Shown here piece by piece: positions 25,811 through 34,649 of a stretch of DNA of 64,000 bases. Position 1 is the stretch's first letter; the number at the start of each line of letters is the position of its first letter. Origin of the DNA: JBGASG01 sp046328035 (GTDB taxonomy: Bacteria; Cyanobacteriota; Vampirovibrionia; Obscuribacterales; Obscuribacteraceae); NCBI GenBank assembly GCA_046328035.1, contig JAXLXI010000004.1, positions 1 through 64,000 of the forward strand, written 5' to 3'. Made by a program: the position numbers and the translations under genes. Under the pieces are notes generated by a model, which searched no databases, was not told the DNA's origin, and saw only the letters and a list, made by a program, of their open reading frames with translations.

Positions 25811-26575
25811 ATGAAAACAGCCCGCCATCGTGTTTCTTTCGTGATTGCCACCACTTGCACTTTGCTGTCCGTTCCTTGTCTCAGCGCTCATCTGATTGAC
25901 GAAGAGTCCGGCGGCAGCGCTGGCGGCGCCGGCGAAAGCAGCGGCGCGCGGCGAATCTTTAGAGGCCTGGACCGACCGCATCACGAAACAGGTCAAACAG
26001 AACTGGCATCCACCGCAATGCAACGTCAGCGACAACACGATTATGTATTGCGACATCGACGCCAGCGGCAAGATTGTGGGCACTAAGTTGCAGAAGTCTT
26101 CAGGAGTGAAGGCTCTCGATGAATCAGTCTCCAAAGCGTTCGCCGACACCGGTCCGGTAGCGCCGCCGCCAGTAGCCTTCCCCAAGGGGGTACCGGCGAT
26201 GACGGTGGAAATCACTTTTGACTACAAAGTCCAACAACAACAGGCGGCAAAAACCGCACCGACAGCGGCTCCGCGAGCCGCCGCCAAAGCGCCCGCCGCC
26301 AAACCGGCAATCGCACCGGCGGCTGCGCGAGCGCCCGCCCTGGACACCACGGTGCCGACAGTCGATACCGCCGCACCGGCGCTGATACCACCGCCGCACC
26401 GGCGCCAGACATACCGGCCGCCTCTCCGCCCATGGAGATGCCGCCGGCAGCCGCTCCCGAGACGCCTGCCAGCGAGCCGCCTGCCACCACAACTGCGCCC
26501 TCGTCGGAAGAGTCCAGCACGACGCCACCATCCTCAACACCGCCAGCCGGCGGCGATCCGTTCGAGGCTAAATGA
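25811..26575 (+). pseudogene. Exported TonB C-terminal-domain protein, frame disrupted twice
   Basis: A signal peptide starts at ATG 25811 (MKTARHRVSFVIATTCTLL). The TonB/TolA-like C-terminal domain (WTDRITKQVKQNWHPP, then DASGKIVGTKLQKSSGVKALDESVSKAF) is in the next frame. That frame is closed by TGA at 25893-25895 and opens at TTG 25896. A Pro/Ala-rich tail ending GGDPFEAK with TGA 26573-26575 is back in the first frame. So there is one shift near 25895 and a compensating one near 26385-26395, in GC-rich repetitive sequence. Either the assembly has two single-base errors, or the gene is broken. Undisrupted, it would be about 254 residues, possibly a TonB-like or energy-transducing partner. 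Confidence 0.7.
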
Positions 26576-26589
26576 GTTGATACGGCGAG

Positions 26590-27021
26590 TTATTTGGTCT
26601 TCGGCAAGATCACTGTCGGCATGTCGGAGATTGCCTTGTCATCCACATCAGCAAACTTGACGTTTTCCTCGATTGATTTATCGAATATTTGTTTGAGCGT
26701 CGTCTGCTTCTTGTCGTAAATCACCAGCCCCCAGTAGGGCTTGAAGATAGAAACATCGGCTTTAAGTACGCCGGGAGAGGTACGCATTCTCTGGGCCACA
26801 CGGCGCAGACAGGCGACGCAACTGGCTCCAGTGACTCTGAAATCCGCCCGGTGCAGAGCGGCCGGAGTCGCCTTACCGGCCGGCGTCGCAGCGCTTTGAC
26901 CGGCAGGTGTGAACTTTGCCGCCTTGGGCGCTGGTTTGCCGGCAGGCGCCTCCGGTTTGGACGCAGCGGCTGGTAATGCCAGGACCGAAATCGCCAGAGC
27001 CATTAAAAGTCCAGTTCTCAC
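26590..27021 (-). CDS. Exported heavy-metal-associated (HMA)-like domain protein
   Basis: 143 residues from GTG 27021, which has GAGG five bases upstream (the frame runs on to 27048). A signal peptide (MRTGLLMALAISVLALPAAA) is followed by a Pro/Ala/Lys-rich linker and an HMA-like fold: DFRVTGASCVACLRRVAQRM, with the CxxC of metal-binding HMA domains, then SPGVLKADVSI and LVIYDKKQTTLKQI. It may bind Cu(I) or a similar soft metal in the periplasm, like MerP; that is inferred from the motif. It is divergent from module C and convergent with the disrupted TonB-domain gene. Confidence 0.8.
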   Translation of the reverse strand: MRTGLLMALAISVLALPAAASKPEAPAGKPAPKAAKFTPAGQSAATPAGKATPAALHRADFRVTGASCVACLRRVAQRMRTSPGVLKADVSIFKPYWGLVIYDKKQTTLKQIFDKSIEENVKFADVDDKAISDMPTVILPKTK

Positions 27022-27089
27022 AAATACCTCATTTCCCGAATGCCGCACCCAGTCAATAAAAGTTATAACCGGTCCGAGCCGCCCAGCTA

Positions 27090-27117
27090 TTGTGAAATGG
27101 CATTAAGTTGATACAAT
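27090..27117 (+). promoter_or_regulatory. Candidate promoter of module C
   Basis: TTGTGA (27090-27095), 16 bases, then TACAAT (27112-27117). Transcription would start near 27124, about 110 bases before the first TadE-like gene. Confidence 0.55.
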
Positions 27118-27233
27118 ATTAATGTTTCCAGGAGCTCTCTCCCCTGAACTGGGCATAGAGTTCTTGGGATTCCAAATAGAACTCCCGACCTCACTTTACT
27201 AAAGTCCGATTTCCCTTGAGAGGAAATAGAATC

Positions 27234-27677
27234 ATGTTGCGTCGTCGTCGTACGTCTGGTTCCGCCATCATGGAAACTGGTCCGGCGCTGTATGTGTTTT
27301 TGCTCTTGATCTTTTTCCCGATGGTAGATTTGGTTTTCATGGGCGTCGACTTCTGCGGTTCCTGGTACATGAATCATCTGGTGGTGCGCGAACTGGCTCT
27401 GCGCAAAAAATCCGAGTGGCCGAATGCCATCTCGCAAGTCGTCACTCCGTTCACGAACGCCGGAGTCGGACAGTTCATGCACATAACCGGCAGCTCTCAT
27501 GTGCCGATCAATGTCGGCCAGCCGACCGACGGTGAGCGCATGAAGGTGCAGTGCGACAGCACCGTCACCTGTGCGCCATTTCTGCAATTACCAATTCCCG
27601 GTTCTATTCCTGGACTTTCCGGACCGGTGACTTTTAGATTCTCATCCGAAAGACCTCGAGAGAACGACTTAGACTGA
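27234..27677 (+). CDS. TadE-like pseudopilin protein (module C)
   Basis: 147 residues from ATG 27234, with GAGAGGAAA upstream. It starts MLRRRRTSGSAIMETGPAL, followed by a hydrophobic helix (YVFLLLIFFPMVDLVFMGV) and a small exported domain ending CAPFLQLPIPGSIPGLSGP and FRFSSERPREND. It is a close paralogue of the module A TadE-like protein. First gene of a plus-strand group; the next gene starts two bases after its stop. Confidence 0.85.
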   Translation: MLRRRRTSGSAIMETGPALYVFLLLIFFPMVDLVFMGVDFCGSWYMNHLVVRELALRKKSEWPNAISQVVTPFTNAGVGQFMHITGSSHVPINVGQPTDGERMKVQCDSTVTCAPFLQLPIPGSIPGLSGPVTFRFSSERPRENDLD

Positions 27678-27678
27678 C

Positions 27679-28116
27679 ATGAAGACATCAAAACGACTCC
27701 GACGCGGACAAAGCATAGTTGAGACAGTGGTTGGCATCATTTTTCTGATACCAATTGTTCTGTTTCTGCTCGACGTTTCAGTGCTGGTAATGGCCCAGAC
27801 CGCCAACGACAACCTGGCGAAAAGCGCCGCTCGCGCCGCCGCCAGCGCTACTCCAGGACCGGGACAGACTGGCACCTCGTCCGCCGGACAGGCAGCCGCT
27901 CAACGCGTACTCAACAACTTTGCCACCTCTTCGATCATTACATCCAAAACAATGCCGACGTTCGATTACGACATGAGCACCGGCAACGTCACCGTCGGCA
28001 CGCAAATCGTCGTCAGACCGCCGGTCGTCTTCCCTGGATTCAGCCAGTTCAACTTCAACGCCCGCGCCACAGAACCGATTGTTTCTATTCCACCAACGGC
28101 GTCTACCGGCAGCTAA
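27679..28116 (+). CDS. Second TadE-like pseudopilin protein (module C)
   Basis: 145 residues, starting MKTSKRLRRGQSIVETVVG, with a hydrophobic helix (IIFLIPIVLFLLDVSVLVMA) and then AKSAARAAASA, the Ala-rich helix seen after the anchor in Tad pseudopilins. It is closer to canonical TadE (GQSIVET) than the GPA-type paralogues. The exported part lacks cysteines. It sits tightly between the first TadE-like gene and the module C TPR gene. Confidence 0.85.
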   Translation: MKTSKRLRRGQSIVETVVGIIFLIPIVLFLLDVSVLVMAQTANDNLAKSAARAAASATPGPGQTGTSSAGQAAAQRVLNNFATSSIITSKTMPTFDYDMSTGNVTVGTQIVVRPPVVFPGFSQFNFNARATEPIVSIPPTASTGS

Positions 28117-28125
28117 AAACAGTTG

Positions 28126-29340
28126 ATGCGTTCATTCACCATATATGGTGCCAGACCGATCGCCCTGGCAACCGTCTGTGTGTGTATCCTTGGCGCAGAT
28201 TCGTCCGCAGCGGCGGCGCCAGTGGCGGACGCCGCCGACATGCAGCAACTGACAAACAGCGTCAAAAGCCATCCAGACGATGCGCAGGCTCGTCTGCAGT
28301 TGGCGCTGGCACTGGCCAAAAACGGCTTTCGCAGCCTGGCGGCAGATCAATTACAGGAAGCCGACCGCATCAAGCCCGGCTTCGTGCGCGAACGATTCCA
28401 TAGTTTCATGCAGTCCGGACTGCAGTCAGAACTGCGGGACAACTGTAAGTGGATTGTCTTTTACATCCTCCGTCAAAACCCCGAAGACGCCGATGCATTG
28501 CTGCTCACCGCGACTTTACTCACCGCCGGGGGACAGGCGGACCTGTCGCGCTCAGTTCTCGAGAAAGCCATCAGAAATGCACCACGCCATCTCGGGTTGC
28601 ATGCGGAGTTGGCGCGCGTGCTCAACGATCAGAAGCAGTTTGCGCCGGCTTACGCCGCCGCCGCCCAGGAGCTTGCCCTCGACCCAACCAGCGCTTCGGC
28701 GCGCTTCGAGTACGCGCGCGCACTTCTGGAGCTGGGCAATCAATCACAGTTTGTCAGCGACACGTTGCAAGCAGCCTACCAGCAAGATCCTAAGAATCGC
28801 GACAAGAGTCTGCTTTTCGCCCGCTGCCTGATCCGGCAGGGGCAATATCAGAAGTGTCTGCCGCCTCTGCTCTACAACATCTCCGCACTGGCTCCTCCGC
28901 AAGAAATCGATGAAACAGACGCACTGCTGGCGACCGTGCTGGACCACCTGCCAGGCAGCTCGGTCAAGTTGCAAGCAGATAAGCTGGCAGCCGGGATACC
29001 CGACCCTTTCATGAAAGGCTACTTTCACATGCGCCTGGGAAGTATTTTCGACGGCAAGGCGCAGTACGCTCAGGCAAATGAGGAGTATTTGCAAGCCATA
29101 GAGACGCATTCGCCATTCGAAGGCAGTGCTTGCTTCCACCTCGCCCACAACCTGGATACAAAATTTCAGGATCCGGAAAGAGCTCTGCCTTATTACCGCC
29201 AAGCCGCCGTCCTTAAACCATACGACAATCAGGTCCAGCGGGTGACCGCACGCACGGTAGACCGCTGCCGCAACCGGCCCCGCGACGTGGCAGGGCAGTT
29301 GAAGTCGTTTTTGTGGCGTAACGTGAACAAAGCCAGGTGA
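28126..29340 (+). CDS. Exported TPR protein with the shared C-terminal tail (module C)
   Basis: 404 residues from ATG 28126 (a TTG lies one codon upstream). It has a signal peptide (PIALATVCVCILGADSSAAA), then a long TPR array (ARLQLALALAKNGFRSLAAD, HAELARVLNDQKQFAPAYA, CFHLAHNLDTKFQDPERAL) and the tail RCRNRPRDVAGQLKSFLWR. It starts nine bases after the second TadE-like gene. The same TPR-plus-tail architecture occurs in modules A, B and D, supporting a common partner. Confidence 0.85.
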   Translation: MRSFTIYGARPIALATVCVCILGADSSAAAAPVADAADMQQLTNSVKSHPDDAQARLQLALALAKNGFRSLAADQLQEADRIKPGFVRERFHSFMQSGLQSELRDNCKWIVFYILRQNPEDADALLLTATLLTAGGQADLSRSVLEKAIRNAPRHLGLHAELARVLNDQKQFAPAYAAAAQELALDPTSASARFEYARALLELGNQSQFVSDTLQAAYQQDPKNRDKSLLFARCLIRQGQYQKCLPPLLYNISALAPPQEIDETDALLATVLDHLPGSSVKLQADKLAAGIPDPFMKGYFHMRLGSIFDGKAQYAQANEEYLQAIETHSPFEGSACFHLAHNLDTKFQDPERALPYYRQAAVLKPYDNQVQRVTARTVDRCRNRPRDVAGQLKSFLWRNVNKAR

Positions 29341-29387
29341 CGATTTCATGGGGATATGATCCTGCACGTATCTGTGGGAGGTATCTC

Positions 29388-31118
29388 GTGAGCAAGCGCG
29401 TCGGTTTCTTAACTCTGGCTCTCCACACTCTGATGATTCTCGCCCTGGTCGTGCAACCACCTGCGGTGCGCGCTCAGACGTGGCAATCCAGCCAGCCGAA
29501 ACTGGTGCTGATGATTGTGCTCGATCAGTTCAACTACGATTACCTGAACCGCTTCCAGGACAAACTGGGCACGGGCGGCTTCCGGTTGCTGATGGAAGGT
29601 GGAGCTCACTTCACCAACTGCAAGTACACCCAGGCGACCACACAAACGGCCGTCGGGCATTCGATTATCGCAACCGGTGCTCTGCCCTGGGCGACCGGCG
29701 TCATCGCCAACGATTGGTACAGCCGCGGCAAGGACAAAGAAGTGCTGGCGGTCTCCGACGACTCCGCACAGATGGTGGGCGCCAACGGCCCCGGCGCCAG
29801 CGCCCGCGCCATGCAGGGCAGCACTATCGGCGACCAGATGAAGCTGGCCACCAACGGCCGCAGCAAGGTGATCACGATTTCGCTCAAAGACCGCGGTGCC
29901 GTTTTTCTGGCCGGCAAGCTGGCCAATGAAGCTTACTGGTGGGACATGCGCACCGGCACTTTCGTCACGTCCTCGCAGTACGGTTCGACACTCTCCGGCT
30001 GGGCCAAGACTTTCAACGACAGCCATTATGCCGACAAGTTCTATGGCAAGCCCTGGCAGCGCCTGCTGCCTGAAACCGCGTATGGTGCCTCGACCAAAGA
30101 CGACTACATTTACGAACGCCCGATACCCGGAGACGGTCGCCAGTTTCCGCATGTCATCACCGGTGGTGGCGCGGGTCCAGGACCTGAGTTTTACGGCGCC
30201 TTCGCCATGTCACCGTTTGCCAATCAGATGCTCGCCGATCTGGCTCGCGAAGCCATCGACCGCGAGAGCCTCGGTCAGCACACCGACCCCGACATGCTCG
30301 GCATCAGTTTTTCCGCCACCGACTACGTAGGTCACAGCTTTGGACCGTATAGCCAGGAAGCGGAAGACATGTTCTTGCGCCTGGACCAGAGCCTGGCCAG
30401 CCTGTTTGTCTACATCGATCAGAAGATCGGACTGGACCGCTGCTTGATTGTCGTCACCGGCGATCACGGCTCGATGCCGATTCCGGAGTTTCTCAAAGAG
30501 CGCGGTCTGGATGCCGGACGGATTGATCCCAAAGCCTTCAAGACGCTGCTCGATTCGGCTCTTGACGCGCGGTTGGGAGCGGATGATTGGATAACGTCTT
30601 TCCAACCGCCTAACCTTTACTTAAACCTGGCGACAATCGATAAGCAAAAATACAGACAGCCGGAAGTAGAATCGCTAGCCGCGAAGTTGTCGCACGGCAT
30701 CCCCGGTATCTCCGAAGCATATACAGCAGGGCAGTTGTTCGCCAACAACATGCCCAACGGCCCGCTCACCGAAAGCGTGCGTCAGGGCTACTACTGGGGG
30801 CGCAGCGGCGAACTGGTGATACTGCCGAAGCCGGGATATATATTCAGTTCCGAACCGACGGGCACCAGCCACGGCAGCCCTTATGCCTACGACGCGCAAG
30901 TGCCGCTCTTGCTTTACGGTACCGGTATTCGGGCAGGCAAATACGGCAACAGCTGCGCTCCGCAAGACATCGCGCCGACGCTGGCCACTGTGGTCGGCAC
31001 GGCGGCGCCGTCGCTGTGCGAGGGACGCGTGCTCACCGAGTGTCTCTCGCAAGTGCAGGGTCCGCCCCGTCCCGCCAACATGCCGCTTGCGGCCCCGGCC
31101 GATGGGCAAGTGAAATAA
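29388..31118 (+). CDS. Exported alkaline phosphatase superfamily enzyme, PafA-like
   Basis: 576 residues from GTG 29388, which has GGGAGG six bases upstream; the frame is open back to 29337. A signal peptide (LTLALHTLMILALVVQPPAVRA) is followed by the superfamily metal site: LMIVLDQFNYDYL supplies the first Asp. The nucleophile region YTQATTQTAVGHSIIATGA has Thr, as in PafA-type phosphatases. Further ligands appear in SFSATDYVGHSFGP and VVTGDHGSMP. The product would be periplasmic or surface-exposed, releasing phosphate from monoesters or diesters. It follows the module C TPR gene by 47 bases, so probably shares its transcript. Substrate cannot be inferred. Confidence 0.85.
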   Translation: MSKRVGFLTLALHTLMILALVVQPPAVRAQTWQSSQPKLVLMIVLDQFNYDYLNRFQDKLGTGGFRLLMEGGAHFTNCKYTQATTQTAVGHSIIATGALPWATGVIANDWYSRGKDKEVLAVSDDSAQMVGANGPGASARAMQGSTIGDQMKLATNGRSKVITISLKDRGAVFLAGKLANEAYWWDMRTGTFVTSSQYGSTLSGWAKTFNDSHYADKFYGKPWQRLLPETAYGASTKDDYIYERPIPGDGRQFPHVITGGGAGPGPEFYGAFAMSPFANQMLADLAREAIDRESLGQHTDPDMLGISFSATDYVGHSFGPYSQEAEDMFLRLDQSLASLFVYIDQKIGLDRCLIVVTGDHGSMPIPEFLKERGLDAGRIDPKAFKTLLDSALDARLGADDWITSFQPPNLYLNLATIDKQKYRQPEVESLAAKLSHGIPGISEAYTAGQLFANNMPNGPLTESVRQGYYWGRSGELVILPKPGYIFSSEPTGTSHGSPYAYDAQVPLLLYGTGIRAGKYGNSCAPQDIAPTLATVVGTAAPSLCEGRVLTECLSQVQGPPRPANMPLAAPADGQVK

Positions 31119-31203
31119 AGTCCATCTAGTCCTAGAGTGCAGATGCCGCATGGCATCGTGGTTTAGAGCGGAAAGATAACGGCAAGTCTGGTATCTTTTT
31201 GCT

Positions 31204-34119
31204 ATGTCAAATCAAAAAACTCTGTTGCTCGTCGACGGAAGCTCTCTGGCATTCCGTTCTTTCTTCGCGCTGCTGACTTCCGGTTTGCGACGCTCTGACG
31301 GACAGCCAACCTGGGCTGTCTATGGATTTTTCAATTCGCTCTTCGACGTTCTCGAACGTTGGACGCCCGATTGCATCGCTGTGGCATTCGACGTGGCGAA
31401 AAAGAAAACATTCCGGCACGAAGAATTCCAGGACTACAAAGCCGGACGAGCGGCTATGCCCGATGACCTGTCTGTGCAATGGCCCGTGATCAAGCAGGGG
31501 CTGGAAGCCTTGAAGATTCCCATCTACGAGCTGGAAGGCTTCGAGGCTGATGACGTGATCGGCACCGTCGCCAAGAAATCCATCGACCAGAATTTGCAGG
31601 TCTTCATTCTCACCGGCGACCACGATGCGTTCCAACTACTGGACGGCAAAATCCAGGTCCTGATGCCGAGCACCAAAGAAGGGTTGAAGACATACGGCCC
31701 GCAAGAATGTTTCGACAAACTGGGTGTCTGGCCGGATCAAATCACAGACTACAAAGGATTGTGCGGCGACACCTCCGACAATATTCCCGGAGTGCGGGGC
31801 ATCGGTCCGAAGACCGCCGTGCAATTGCTGACGCAATACAAAACTGTAGAAGGCATCTACGAGCATCTCAGCGAACTGAAATCTGATGCGATGCGCAAGA
31901 AACTCGATGAGGGCAAACAAAGTGCTTTCATGAGCAAGAACCTGGCCACTATTCATGCGGATGTGCCTTTCGAACTGGACTTCGAGCATTGCCGGCTGAC
32001 CATGCCGGAAATCGAAACCGCCACCAGCTTTTTCCGCGACATGGAATTCAACGCCATCCTCAAACGTCTGCCGAAAATTCTGTCGCGCTTCAATAACGGC
32101 GTCACCCCGGATATCGACCCGGCACTTCTGGAGCCGCTCAACAAGGCTCGCCGCAGCCGGCGCCCGAACACCGAAGAGGTGGAGCCGGGGCATTACGATC
32201 AAGTCGCACCGGCGGCCGCCACCATCGCCATCCAGGAGCGCCTGCCACTATATACGGTGCAGCCCATGGACAAGCCGACGCCGCTTGTGGTGCGCACTGC
32301 CCAACAACTGAGCGACCTGCTTTCGGAAGTAAGCAGTTGCACGGTGCTCTCCATCGAACTGGGTCTGACCAACACAGCTTCCCTGGAGGGTGACATCGCC
32401 GGCATAGCGCTGGCCTGGTCAGCGGCTGCCTCCTACACAAGCGAAAGTCGATTTGCTGCGGACGCCGAGAAATGGAGCGTGCGTTCGGCATATATTCCCC
32501 TGGCACACAAGAGCGACGGCGAGCAGGTGGACAGCGGCACTGTTCTCAAAGCGCTGAAACCGATTCTGGAAAACAAGGCAATCGGCAAAGTAGGCTTCAA
32601 CTTAAAACACTCTATGAACGCCGCTTCGTTGAAAGGCATCGCAATAGCACCTTTGCTCTTCGACCCGATGCTGGCCAGCTACATCGTCAACCCTGATGAC
32701 AAACACAAATTGAAAGAGCAGGCAGAGCGAGCTCTTTCGTACTCGCTGCAGGACATCTCAGAGCTCCTGGGCACGGGCAAGAAACAGATCACTGTCGACT
32801 ACCTGCCGGTCGAAAGCGCGGCGCAAGCCCTGGCCGATGCGGCTCGCGTCAGTCTGGAGTTGACGCGCTATTACGCGCAATCGGTCAACACCGATCAAGA
32901 CTACCTGATGTGGGAGATGGATCTGCCCCTGGCGACCGTGCTGGCCCGCATGGAACAAAACGGCGTCAAACTGGACGTGCCGTTTTTCGAAAGCTATGCC
33001 GTAGAGTTGGCGGCTGATATCGAGCGACTCGAGAAAGAGATCTTCGAACTTGCCGGTCATGCCTTCAATATAGGCTCACCGCTGCAACTGCAAAAGGTGC
33101 TCTTCGAAGAACTGCAATTGCCCACTAAGGCAAAGACCAAAACCGGATATTCCACCGATGCATCGGTTCTGGAATCTTTGAAAGAACACGAAATCGTCGC
33201 CAAGATTCTGGAATACCGGCAGTTGAGCAAATTGCAGTCCACTTACGTGGTGGCATTGCCCCGCCAGATTTCATCACGCGACAACAGACTCCACGGCGAA
33301 TTCAATCAAACCACCACCGCCACCGGTCGCCTTTCTTCGACCAACCCCAATCTGCAAAACATTCCCATCCGCACAGAGCGCGGAGGTCGCATCAGGAAAG
33401 GTTTCATAGCCAGCGACAGCGATCACCTGCTGGTGTCCGCCGATTATTCGCAGATCGAGTTGCGACTCCTGGCACACATGTCGGGCGACGAGAGGTTGAT
33501 CGAAGCTTTCGGCAACGACGAAGACATTCACTCGCGCACCGCCCGTGACATCTTCGATGTGTCGGAGGAAAACGAAGTGACAGCCGACATGCGCCGCGTC
33601 GGCAAGACACTCAATTTCGCCCTCATCTATCAGCAAGGACCCTTTGCCACCGCCCAGTCGCTCGGCATACCGACGCGTGAAGCGCAAAAGTTTATCGACA
33701 AGTACTTCGCCACCTATCCCAAAGTGCGCGCTTTCATGTCGGGCACCATCGCCAGTGCCCGCCAGACCGGTTATGTGGAAACATTGTGGGGACGTCGCCG
33801 GTACTTCGCTATGATCAACGATCGCAACGACGCGGTTCGCAAAGCTGCCGAACGCGCCGCTTGCAACGCACCGCTGCAAGGCAGCGCCGCCGATCTGATC
33901 AAACTGGCGATGGTGCGCCTGGAGAAAGACTTCCAACAAGCAAACCTGGATGCCAAATTGATTCTGCAGGTACACGACGAACTGGTTTTCGATGTGCCGA
34001 AAGACCAGCTCGAACCCACAAAAGAAGCGATCAAGCTGGCGATGTCCATGGATCAACCACTGCGAGTGCCCTTGCGCATCGATGTCGGTTCCGGCAGCAA
34101 CTGGGGCGACTGCAAGTAG
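31204..34119 (+). CDS. polA: DNA polymerase I
   Basis: Repair and Okazaki-fragment polymerase, 971 residues. The N-terminal 5'-3' exonuclease (about 1-310) has LLVDGSSLAFRSFFAL, EGFEADDVIGT and GDTSDNIPGVRGIGPKTA. The middle 3'-5' exonuclease domain appears inactive: the Exo I site reads IELGLT instead of DxE, and Exo II reads NLKHSMN. The C-terminal polymerase has motif A (VSADYSQIELRLLAHMSGD) and motif C (QVHDELVFD). Motif B reads RRVGKTLNFALIYQQGPF, where most Pol I enzymes have NFGxxYG. No Shine-Dalgarno precedes ATG 31204. Confidence 0.96.
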   Translation: MSNQKTLLLVDGSSLAFRSFFALLTSGLRRSDGQPTWAVYGFFNSLFDVLERWTPDCIAVAFDVAKKKTFRHEEFQDYKAGRAAMPDDLSVQWPVIKQGLEALKIPIYELEGFEADDVIGTVAKKSIDQNLQVFILTGDHDAFQLLDGKIQVLMPSTKEGLKTYGPQECFDKLGVWPDQITDYKGLCGDTSDNIPGVRGIGPKTAVQLLTQYKTVEGIYEHLSELKSDAMRKKLDEGKQSAFMSKNLATIHADVPFELDFEHCRLTMPEIETATSFFRDMEFNAILKRLPKILSRFNNGVTPDIDPALLEPLNKARRSRRPNTEEVEPGHYDQVAPAAATIAIQERLPLYTVQPMDKPTPLVVRTAQQLSDLLSEVSSCTVLSIELGLTNTASLEGDIAGIALAWSAAASYTSESRFAADAEKWSVRSAYIPLAHKSDGEQVDSGTVLKALKPILENKAIGKVGFNLKHSMNAASLKGIAIAPLLFDPMLASYIVNPDDKHKLKEQAERALSYSLQDISELLGTGKKQITVDYLPVESAAQALADAARVSLELTRYYAQSVNTDQDYLMWEMDLPLATVLARMEQNGVKLDVPFFESYAVELAADIERLEKEIFELAGHAFNIGSPLQLQKVLFEELQLPTKAKTKTGYSTDASVLESLKEHEIVAKILEYRQLSKLQSTYVVALPRQISSRDNRLHGEFNQTTTATGRLSSTNPNLQNIPIRTERGGRIRKGFIASDSDHLLVSADYSQIELRLLAHMSGDERLIEAFGNDEDIHSRTARDIFDVSEENEVTADMRRVGKTLNFALIYQQGPFATAQSLGIPTREAQKFIDKYFATYPKVRAFMSGTIASARQTGYVETLWGRRRYFAMINDRNDAVRKAAERAACNAPLQGSAADLIKLAMVRLEKDFQQANLDAKLILQVHDELVFDVPKDQLEPTKEAIKLAMSMDQPLRVPLRIDVGSGSNWGDCK

Positions 34120-34206
34120 CTGCTCCTCACTTCATCCTAGCGCGGAACAGAAACAGCCCGTTCACGTCTTGCCAGACGAAAGTTGATTTCTGGATGAGAA
34201 CAGGCA

Positions 34207-34602
34207 ATGGACGCAAGCTCCTTTTTTTCGACCGCAGGAGAGTTGAAAAGCCTTGTTTCACGTTATTTGGCGGCAGGAGCTCGCAATACCGCACCGGCGG
34301 TGCTGCTTAAATTGAGCGCGGACGACAACGATCATGTGCGCAGGCGGGTGGCCGAGAATCCCAACACACCGGGACAGGCGCTGTCTGCGCTGTCACAGGA
34401 CGACGTAGATGAAGTACGCCTGGCGGTGGCTCTCAATCGCAGAACTCCCCCGCAGGTCCTGCAACAGCTTTCGGACGACTTAAATCCTGAAGTGCGGTTT
34501 GCCATCGCCGCCAACGAGACGATGCCGGACTCCATTCTTCTCGGTCTTTTCCTGGATGCAGATCCGTGGGTGGCCGACCGGGCAAGCCAGACCTTGAGTT
34601 GA
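34207..34602 (+). CDS. Small LRV/HEAT-type repeat protein
   Basis: 131 residues with about three units of a 26-residue alpha-helical repeat: DHVRRRVAENPNTPGQALSA, DEVRLAVALNRRTPPQVLQQ and PEVRFAIAANETMPDSILLG. The (V/E)VR..VA.N..TP...L pattern matches variant leucine-rich (LRV) or HEAT-like repeats, which bind proteins. No signal peptide or catalytic motif. It lies between polA and the module B region on the plus strand. Function is unknown. Confidence 0.75.
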   Translation: MDASSFFSTAGELKSLVSRYLAAGARNTAPAVLLKLSADDNDHVRRRVAENPNTPGQALSALSQDDVDEVRLAVALNRRTPPQVLQQLSDDLNPEVRFAIAANETMPDSILLGLFLDADPWVADRASQTLS

Positions 34603-34620
34603 TCGACCTTTCTGTATAAT
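34594..34620 (+). promoter_or_regulatory. Candidate promoter of the fourth tailed TPR gene
   Basis: A perfect -10 hexamer TATAAT at 34615-34620 lies 30 bases before the ATG at 34650. The -35 is poorer: TTGAGT at 34594-34599 with a short 15-base spacer. Confidence 0.45.
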
Positions 34621-34649
34621 TGCCTGCGGAGCACAGATCCGAGGCATGA

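Noticed and set aside
28137..28150. Palindrome CACCATATATGGTG near the module C TPR start
   Set aside because: Only 14 bp, lies within coding sequence, and such AT-centred palindromes arise by chance.
31142..31157. Terminator after the PafA-like gene
   Set aside because: GATGCC/GGCATC is only a 6-bp stem and is followed by GTGGTTTAG, not a T run.
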